A DNA stretch of 64,000 nucleotides from Lineus longissimus (Eukaryota > Nemertea > Pilidiophora > Heteronemertea > Lineidae), in NCBI RefSeq assembly GCF_910592395.1, contig NC_088312.1, positions 3,286,001 to 3,350,000 of the forward strand, written 5' to 3'. The translations under genes were made by a program, and so were the position numbers. Of this stretch, positions 55,201 through 64,000 are shown piece by piece (position 1 is the stretch's first letter; every line of letters begins with the position of its first letter). Below the pieces are notes generated by a model. It was given only the letters and a program-made list of their open reading frames with translations. It did no database searches and was not told where the DNA came from.

Positions 55201-58200
55201 CCCCTGACTTCGATGGTTTGATGATTTCAAACCATTTGAACTAATATGTCGAATTTTGGTCTGAAGGACATCCATTATTATGATTATTCATTGGATGATT
55301 TATTATTGCCTTTCTACATCAGACTTAAAGAAGAGGAGGAAAAAAGAGTTGAAGAGGAGGCCAAAAAGGCTGCTGAGGAGGAAGAGAGGAGGCGAAGAAT
55401 TGAAGCTGGCGAAGAACTCAGCGAAGGTATGATATCATTTACATTTTGCATAATCACTGTTATATCGTGCTCAAACATATATTGCGGTGAGCCCAGTGAA
55501 GAGATATGTTCAGTTTACATACTGGTACTGTGAGTAGCAGTTTAGGCCAGCCAGGGTGTGTTGAATGCCGCTGCATGAGCCCTTTGATGAATGGCTTGGT
55601 ATACTGTGGCTTTCAATGCTGGCTGGCTTAAATTAACCCATGCACACAGTACACAGTTGGTGTGCATAGGTTAAAATTAACAAATTCTTTGATTCCAGGA
55701 CCAGGTACCTCAGCATACAGCTCCTCCTCCAATTATCAATTAAACTGAGGCACTTTTTCTTCTTAAACTTTTACATTATCGGGTTTTTTTAGCGCAAAGA
55801 TTTCTGTCCCACATCTCACTTCTTAAAGGCAGCATTCAATACGTTAAGCACAGTTTAGTTGGCTAGCTGCATGAATACACACTTTTTCAGGTGTTTTACT
55901 AGACAAGTTTCAGTTCAGATCATATCCACACATTTGCATCGAATGATGGGTTTATATCAATTGCTTCTGAGTACCAGACAGTTCATTCTTGACACCATTT
56001 TTTATTTTGCACGTGCAATTTCTTCACTTCAGCCCCGGCCCATGCCCCGCTTGTTCAGAAAGGTACTTCATGTCACGTGTCACTTTTCACTCCACATCTA
56101 ATTTTTGTAATGTGGTGAACAGTCTCTCTCCTGACACAACCAAAAGACCCAACTTGTTAACAGATGTGGAACTGTCCTTCCTTTCAATTCCTTGTTGAAT
56201 TTCCAGACAACGAAATTCATGCTCCAAGCTTTGTTGCCACCTTACTTAAAATGTCTGTGGAGGACACTGCCTAACATGTGTGTTTGCCTATTGCCTTATA
56301 CCCACTCTGTACCACTTGTTCGTCCTAATCTGTCACAATTTCCATAAAAAATTTTGTGTTTTGTGTTGTGTGTCACAAAATAATGGATAAATTTCTTGAA
56401 ATTAACATGTGATATGATTTGTGGTTTTGAAACTTTGATTCTGACATTTGGTGATATGAATAAAGACTAGCAAATGCTTTTACTTCAATTTTGTACAGAA
56501 AGGCCAAGTGTAAATGTACATGGAGTTTTAGATAAAAGCATTTGCTAGTCTTTATTCATATCACCCATTGTTGCTGACTATACATGTTATACAGTCGAAT
56601 GTAATTTGCTGGTAAGGTGTCTTGTTTCATTGACATCACCACTGAAAGTGATAAAAAGCTTAAAATCTGTTGTTTGCCTGATATCAGCTTTTCTCAATTA
56701 AATGTTTTGCTTAGGCTGGAGATTCCTTCTTCAAGATCAGTCTTACATAACTGTAAACCACCAAACTTTCACATATTGTCAAACATTTAGCAATATGAAA
56801 ATTTCATAGTTTGCAGTATTCAGATGAAAACAGTTTCCTCGTTGAAATGTCAATCTGATTTTGGAAGCATCGATCTCTCAGTCCAATACTGTACTCTTGC
56901 CTTGTATGTTGTCTTCACTTGCATGTTGTGCATGATGTCACTCTGTCTTTGTTTACTAACAGAGGAGGAAGAGGAAGGCGAGAAACCCAAAGGGGAGGCT
57001 GAGGAGACTGAAGGGGAGCCTGCTGAGAAAGCCCCCACTCCTATTCCTACTCCTACACCATCAACAGATGAAGGTATGCAACAAACACAAAGAGGATGGG
57101 AAACTATTTCAAAATTTCTTGTTTTGGCTGTGCTACATTTATAATATATTATCGGTGTCCGGGTTCTTCAGGATGTCTTCATGTGGAGGTCATGTTAAAC
57201 TAAGACAGAGTTTAAAGATTCTTTACATATCCCTTTCCTTGCTGTGAAATCCTGGTTAAATGATTTCTTCCAATTTTTCCTAATAATGCTTGCTGGACTT
57301 CCCTGAGAAAAGGAATAAAAATGGTATAATCAGTAACTAAAATTGTGTACACCTTGATGTTGTCAACAACTGCATGAATGCAAAAGTTCAGTTGAAAACT
57401 CACAATTAAAGAAAGTTTACCTTCCACAGTTTAATCCATTTAATTTCAAGCATGTTCTGAAATCATCCATGATTCCACCCCTTTCCTAAACTTTTTCTTG
57501 ATATTTAAACTTGACAATGCAATATTCTCATGGCATGACAAATTTAGTTGCAATCTAAATCAGTAACATTGATCAAAATCATGTAAATGGTGCAATATGT
57601 TAAGTCTTGAACTTCAAAAACTTTAAATCTGACTAACATCATACACTACCAAGTTTGAAGACCAGCACTGCAAAACTTTCGCAATTTCTCAAATTTTATA
57701 ATTCACCAGTGAGTGCGTGCATGCAGCCATTATTCATTTCATGTTGCCAGTGCTTACTTTCGAGTTTCCTGTAGATAACTTTTACATGAACATGGTTGAC
57801 AAGTTAGATAACACCACTACTAAGGCATAATTGCTTCATTCTAAGATATAAAGTCATGAATCTAAAAACTTTTGTCAAGGCAAAATATCAGTCTAATTGC
57901 CAGCTAATAAAATTAAACTTGTTGATAAGTAAACTGATATAATTTGTTTCAATTACCGTATCCCAGAGTCTAAAATTGATCACAGAAAGAAACTTACTGT
58001 ATGCCTTGGAGCCAGGAGTAACAGTAGGACTTTTGACCAGTTGTCAAGCTTTTCATATTGGTTTCTTGTTTTCAGTTGAGGCAGAGCAGCCTATTCCTGT
58101 CGAAGAGCAGCGGCCACCAACACCAGAAGAGGTAAGATTTTATTTCTGAATTTCCGCATTATTGATTTATCAAGACAATGAAAAGATTTATCTTCAAAAA

Positions 58201-61200
58201 AGTTTGCCTGCAGTGAAATTACTTGGTGACCTGACTAACGTACTTACTTTAGCTCTCTTCATTATCTTGAAATAATAACTTTTAGATAACTGAACATTTC
58301 TCTCCGCAGGATCTGGTTCCTCCTGATTGCCCTGAAGTGGATGCCCAGAAACAGAAGAGGAAGGAGTGGGAGAATGAATGGCCAAGCATCCAGGCTATCA
58401 TCACAGGGAGTACCAGTGTTGAGCCCCTCCAGATTGAGGTCGAAGGCAAAACGGAGACTGAGATTATCCAGGAAGCCGTTCAGCAGATTGAACGTAAGTC
58501 TAAGCTCCAGCTTTCGTTGACATTTATTTATAGGTCACAAAGAGGACATAAATGTAAATCGAACATTGATCAGACCCACTTTGTGACACTCTGACATAAC
58601 TTTCGTCTTTCTCTTCTAGGTCCTTTTGCCTACCAGGGCTGGGAGCAGACTGGTATCGATATTGATGAAGAAGAAGAAGATGCTGATGCTGATAATGAAG
58701 AAGAGGAAGAAGGCGATGGAGAAGAGGTAAATATTCTTTTGTTGTCGTCTGCTGTTGTAATCCTAATACCAATCCAACATCCTTTTCAGATTTCATAACC
58801 ATCGAATTCCACTAATTGATGAGTTTTTCAAATTCTAAAAAGTAGATCAGTAACTTTTGCACCATTAGTACCGTATACCTGTTTGACCCCTTTACAAAAT
58901 TCATGAAAGTATCAGTACCGCGAAAACTTGGTGGTTTACGGTACTGATAATGTGAATCGTAATCAAAATGTCTTCTCATTGATTCACAATTGGCAACATT
59001 CTTCCTTTGCTCCTTAGTGGGAGTCACTTGCAGCATACCAACTTCACAAGTTTCAAAAGAGATCACTTCATAACAACCGAATAATAGTATGTTAGAGTGC
59101 CAGAGCACAGCGAGTGTTTTTCTCTCACTGACAACTTTTCTTTTGTTCAATTTCTTCATCACATTGTCAGAATGTTTTCACTTGATACTTCACATGGCTG
59201 CGGGACCATTTTACACCAAATGCAGAATCTGTCGATGACACTTCTCAGGAGAAATGACACTGTCTGCATGTACTGTCTACTATGTACAGACACAATTTTG
59301 TTTGCTACTTCACTAAATGAATGCATTATTTTGGCATGCAGAGATTGTATTGGTCTTAATTGTTCCATCAAAAACAGTCTTTCTTTTAGATTCAAATTCA
59401 GTAACATTATCGGTCCATCCAATTTTGGCAATCCACCTCTCCCTAGGCAATAACTGATGTTACCTCTTTCTTTAGGAGGAGGATCCCAATCGCAGCAAGA
59501 AGAAGCCCTTGGGTGATTTCAACCATTTCTGTCCAGTCGCCCTCAAAGAGTCTGGTGTCCTGTTCCCGGGGAACCCTGAAGTTGCTTCGCGGTTCCGGGA
59601 GAAAACATATTATTTCTCATCAAATGAGGCCAGGGATAAATTCCTTGCTGCCCCAACAGATTACATGCCGCAGGGAAAATCACCAACGGTGAGTATTCAT
59701 ATAAACTCAGATGATTCCAACGTGAAGGTCAGAGAGCTGGTCATTGAACGCATCAGGGAAGGTTAAACAGCCTCCTGCCTGTTGCCAAGAAGAGAAAGCT
59801 GTGGAGTTCAGGGTTTGACCAAAGAGAAAAGGAGATGTGTGCAAACGATATCCAGCAGGGCACTCAAAAAGTCAACTGACATTGTGACCAACTATTCCTC
59901 ATATTCGTCTTTAGGCTCCACCACTCCGACTGCTGATCCTCGGTGCCAGAGGTTCCGGCAAGAGCTTACATGGGCGCCACCTGGCGAAGAAGCTGGGTAT
60001 CTTCCACATCTCATTCAAAGAGCGTCTGCAGGAGTTGATCATGCTGAAGACGAAGGGGAAGAAGATTGGACCCGAGTATGAGGAGGATCAGGAGGAACCA
60101 GATGAGCCGGAGGAACCTGATGAGTAAGTTGTGGATAAAACCTTTCCACAGAAACCTTGAAAATTTGGTCAAATACACAAATGTTACAAAGTTAACTTCT
60201 TTAAAATTAAATGTAATTGACTCCATTTTGTTTACTCAGGGATGATGATATTGAGATTGCCATCACCGCGCCTGATGGCACAGAGTTCAAACCCGAGGAA
60301 GAGGCCCCACCTGAGGCGCCTGAAAGCAAGGAGGCTGAGGAAGCTCAGGAAGAGGAGGAGGCTGAGCCTGAGTTGACGGAGGATGAAGAGAACATCAAGG
60401 CCAACTTGGAATCCGACGAGGCACTGCCCAATGAGACGTTAGATAATATCGTACCGGGATGGTGGAATGCAGAACCTTTCAAGTAAGTCTGGTTTCCTCA
60501 ATGATGGAGAATACCCTGATGAATTGTTACATGTATTAGGATCATGTTCCAATTACCAGTAGACACATGAACTCCTCTTGTATGAACTCGGTCATCACTA
60601 TTTTGTCTTGGTTGGCAATATGTACATAGCTCCTTACCTTTAATCGTTTTGTCGTTTCAGGTCAACTGGTTTCGTACTCGAAGGATTCCCTCGGACCCAA
60701 GATGAGGCTCGCTATCTTGCCGAGACCGGACTCTTCCCAGACGCTGCCCTAATTCTATCAGTTGAAGACACAGACGTCATTGCACGTCTTCTGCCACCAA
60801 AGATGGACAAATGGAAGGCAAAGAGAGACAAACGCCTTGCCAAGAAGCAGCGCATTAAAGATAAGGCAAAGAAGAAGAGGGATGCCCTTATTGCCAAGAG
60901 ACGAGATGAGTTACTGAAGGAGATGGCTGAGAAAAAGGCTGAAAGAGCAGTAAGTGTTTGAGTCACTGTGGTTTCAGCAGTCAAGCTTGTAGAAGGGTCT
61001 CAATCAAAGCTCATTGGAGGGTGCATCTGATAGTCATCGACACGCAAGTGGTCTGTGAGAAAGGAGCAAATGGCTTACGGTTTTCAATCGTCTCACTGCT
61101 TATTCATATTGTCATCTATCTCTTCTCCTGACCTTTCAACCTTTGTTCTTCCTTCAGGCACAGAAGGCAGAAGAACGTGGTAGCGATGAGTCCGGCTCCG

Positions 61201-63973
61201 AAGAAGAAGTTGAGGAAGAAGAAGAGGAAGAAGAGATGGATATTGAAGGAATCTTAGCTGAAGAGTTTGAAGAGGAGGAAGAAGAAGAGGAGGAGGAAGA
61301 GGAACTTGAAGAAGATGCTCATGACAGAATCAAAAATGACATGGAGGAGGTGTATGACAATGACACAAATAGGTTGGCTGCTTGTCAGGTAAGAGATATC
61401 GTTTTGACACTAATAGTTTTCACTCAAATTTAAATCACAAAATTTGTTTGAAATGCCTCCTCTATATAATCTTGTGTATCCTACATGGATCTTTCCCTAA
61501 GATAGCCGCTAAGCCGTTTTATAACTGGTGAATGGGGAAAAACAGGCCGGTAGATGGATAATTCTTCCTGATAATTATTCATTAATCAGATTATATGACT
61601 TATCTCCATTATTGTATTGTTGATTTCAGGACACTTTAGAGGAGCTCATGATTCCTAGAATTGAACTTGAAGGTGGAAGAAAACCTCACATCGTTCGTTA
61701 TGCCCTCACAAAGAAACTCAAACCATACATCCACTATCGTCACAGCCTCTTCGAGCGGGTTTACCCCATCAGTGAAAAACTCGCAATCAAAATGCTACAG
61801 CTTGGCTACAAGCAGCCGAGCCGATTTGGAAGATGGGATCCTGTACTTGTGAGTAAAATTCTTCTTACTTCTTAATGTTTGACCTGAGATTGGGTCTGTG
61901 GTCTTGTTGATGAAAAAGTGCCCTGTCAAGTAATGTGGTATGACCTTGAAAAAGGTAAATTTTTCAAAACTCAGTTGACCGAAGTCAGTTTGACTGTATA
62001 CCTTGATTGTTGCGGTCACGCCAACAAATAGTTGTAAACCTATGATGTTCCAGCTGAGTGATGGTGACTGCATCCAGCCAATGCATGGCCCAGGCTACAG
62101 CAGCTTCCCAGCGATCTACCGCCAGCATGTCTACTTCATGTCAACGTCCCAGAACAGGGAGTTCTTCTGCCAGGATCCTCTCACTTACCTCAAGCAACCC
62201 ACTCCGAAGCCTGTTGTGCCAATCAGAATGTCAATTATTGGACCCCCTAAGTCAGGCAAAACTGCTTGTGAGTATGAAGCTTCTTTGCAGAACGAAAGCT
62301 GTTTGGAAGAACGGGGGTCAAGTAGCTCCCAGAGTTGTGAGACAGGCTGTTTGACAGGACCAAGCAAGCTTATCCTGATTTCCTTACCAGATTTGTTGCA
62401 TATTCAACAGATAGTACACTATATTACTATATCATCAAATAAATCTCTTCGTTTTCAGTGGCCAACAGATTTGCAGAACAGTACGGTTGTTCCAGGCTGT
62501 CCATTGGTGAAGCTGTTCGAAACATCCTGATGTTCCAGCCGAAGACGGAACTTGCCACTCTAATCAACTCCCACATCCAGCGTGGTCTAACTGTCCCTGA
62601 TGAGTTGGCCATTCAGGCACTAGATGTTGCTCTGCTTGATATGAAATGCCAGACAAGAGGGTATGTTGAATTACTCAGTAGTTCTCAGAACATTCCCATT
62701 GCTCATATAAAAAATTTATAAATCCATAAAAGGTTTTTTAGTAACGACTTACTTTTGGCAATCTTGTTGCAGTTACATCCTTGATGGCTTCCCAGTCACA
62801 AAGAAACAAGTTGAGCTGATGGAAGAGAGAAGAATCATTCCAACCAAAATCGTAGAACTCAAAGTCGACAGCAAAGAGTTGATGATCCGCGGTACGAAGG
62901 ATCGACTTGCAGAAAGCAGGGCACTGCCATACCATGACAGTGCTAAAATCTTGGCAATACGTTTAGCGTGTTGGCAGAAGGAGGTTGGCGAAGTGCGTGA
63001 ATGGTACAAGAAGGAGCATAAGAATTATAAAATTGTTGACGGAGAGCGATCAAAATGGCATGTATGGGATTCTGCCCTGGATGAGGCCAGCGACAGTATA
63101 CAGAAGATTCAGACATACCTGCAGAGGATTGCTGATGGTAAGTATTGCATTGTCACATAGTTTGTAAACAAAGGCGGGTCACTTTAACATGATTGTCAAA
63201 TCCTTTGAATGGGACATAAAACAGAGATTCCTTATACCTTGTGCCTATGTAATTCCATGGCAAGCAAAGGACTGCAGCCCGGTGCAAAGATAACCTAGGT
63301 TTTCTATCTTCACTTGTCATTTCAGGTAAAGCTGCAAGTATCTTCAGTCTGTGTATCACCCCTGGCGAGTGCAAGATTCGCCTTGGGTCGTTTGGTGAAT
63401 ATTGTCCTGTCAGCCTTGCTCTTCGAGGTGAACTTGTGGATTGCTCTGTGACAGATTCACTAGAAAATGCTGCAGAATTCCGAGGTAAGTCCCCCTGAGC
63501 CTCAAATGTCATAAAAAAGCCGTGCTAGTTTATCCCTGAATGATTATATCATACTTTTGAAACTCATACTCAAATTGAAATTGTCTTTGCTCTTCAAAAC
63601 ACTGGAACGGGTAGATTAATCTTTCCTATAATGATGAGACTTTTAAAGAAAAACATTTTTCTTCAGGTTACTATTATAAGATGGCTGGTCCAGATGAACT
63701 CGAGCTCTTCCTCGCTGAGCCGGAGAAATACGTGCCGCCCGTTGCTCCAAGGGAACTCCCATCTCCTGAACTCTTACCACGACGCGTACCCCCAGAGGAG
63801 ATAGGCCGGTCCTACCCCGACAAGATGGAGCTGCTTGGATACTGTCCTGTGACCTATCTCGATGAGAAGCTGAGATATGAGGCGATCGTTCCTGGAAGTC
63901 CCGAATTCGTTGCCGAGTACAGAGATAAGTTCTACAGTATGGAGTGTGAGGAGAAACTGCAGAAGTTCTTGAG
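49202..63973 (+). CDS. AK9: Adenylate kinase 9 (AK9), 3' end outside the window
   Basis: 27 exons, consistent phases, 1,833 codons: 49202-49222, 49831-49974, 50219-50489, 50848-51137, 51327-51527, 51803-52044, 52277-52611, 52846-52941, 53593-53829, 54473-54692, 54804-55034, 55323-55426, 56963-57073, 58076-58131, 58310-58493, 58620-58726, 59476-59688, 59915-60123, 60240-60482, 60661-60949, 61158-61388, 61630-61848, 62054-62267, 62459-62660, 62773-63137, 63326-63484, 63667-63973. AK9 is a giant multi-domain nucleoside mono/diphosphate kinase (human 1,911 residues). P-loops: GKPGSGKT (72-79), GPHLSGKT (430-437), GARGSGKS (1031-1038), GPPKSGKT (1481-1488). GYILDGFP lid-side motifs follow the first and fourth; RSTGFVLEGFPR follows the third. 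Glu-rich linkers separate the modules. Start MVDLVPQ at 49202 is inferred from ATG plus a CAG|gtgaat donor. The last exon ends KLQKFLR in phase 2. Confidence 0.92.
49395..49535 (+). repeat. Simple repeats in AK9 intron 1
   Basis: A (tgtcactgtgac)n-type stretch at about 49400-49445 and (atcc)n at about 49496-49531. Confidence 0.85.
55427..56962 (+). other. AK9: Intron of AK9 with MITE
   Basis: The longest stretch without an AK9 exon. Phase 1 on both sides (SEG|EEEEE) and canonical sites. Apart from the MITE at 56451-56564 I saw no exon; a short cassette exon cannot be excluded because both flanking exons code acidic linker. Confidence 0.5.
56451..56564. mobile_element. MITE with perfect 32-bp inverted repeats in an AK9 intron
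   Basis: Arms 56451-56482 and 56533-56564 are exact reverse complements (gtgatatgaataaagactag, then caaatgctttta) around a 50-bp loop. A half copy is at 40201-40285. It lies between AK9 exons 55323-55426 and 56963-57073. Confidence 0.8.
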
Positions 63974-64000
63974 GTAAGAGTTCAACTCCATTAGCTGATT

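Noticed and set aside
1-64000. Bacterial operon, phage, toxin or defence system
   Set aside because: Spliced animal genes throughout; nothing of prokaryotic type was seen on either strand.

Overview
The window is animal nuclear DNA: AT-rich, intron-dense, full of short inverted-repeat transposons, with coding exons that mostly sit between GT..AG splice sites. Frequent palindromic words (tacatgta, taggcctac), a CR1/L2-like retrotransposon remnant and the gene content fit a marine invertebrate, probably a deuterostome such as an echinoderm or hemichordate. The phylum cannot be settled from the sequence alone.

Five protein-coding genes are recognisable. (1) 2480-11690, minus: the 5' end of a dystrophin/utrophin-family gene. 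Five small exons give an acidic leader and the first half of an actin-binding CH domain, and the gene continues past the left edge. (2) 20043-27027, minus: an SH3BGR-family gene. A thioredoxin-like domain is followed by a long Glu/Asp/Lys tail built from small phase-0 exons and a large repeat-bearing last exon. Four consecutive introns appear to start with GC instead of GT. (3) 28557-37119, plus: a lebercilin (LCA5) gene, complete from start codon to polyA signal. (4) 43862-48273, minus: an ENPP4/5-like ectonucleotide pyrophosphatase/phosphodiesterase with all metal ligands and the nucleophilic threonine. (5) 49202-63973, plus: most of adenylate kinase 9 (AK9), 27 exons and about 1,833 codons with four P-loops. 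It runs off the right edge.

Layout: 1-11.7 kb dystrophin-like gene, with a tandem tRNA-derived repeat array in its large second intron; 11.7-19.9 kb intergenic, with a dispersed repeat, a perfect 26-bp hairpin and a 33-bp minisatellite; 19.9-27 kb SH3BGR-like; 27-28.5 kb divergent promoter region; 28.5-37.2 kb LCA5; 37.6-39.8 kb a giant foldback structure; 41.8-48.3 kb ENPP, including its long 3'UTR and an intronic retrotransposon; 48.3-49.2 kb divergent promoter region with a DNA-transposon-like insert; 49.2 kb to the end AK9.

From memory of the human map, relatives of all five genes lie on human chromosome 6 (UTRN, SH3BGRL2, LCA5, ENPP4/5, AK9). The head-to-head SH3BGR/LCA5 pair recurs on 6q14 and on 21q22 (SH3BGR/LCA5L). 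The window therefore looks like a well-preserved piece of an ancestral bilaterian linkage group. LCA5 and AK9 are linked to cilia, and AK9 has a good X-box match just upstream of its start. No bacterial-type system, CRISPR array or rRNA/tRNA gene is present.
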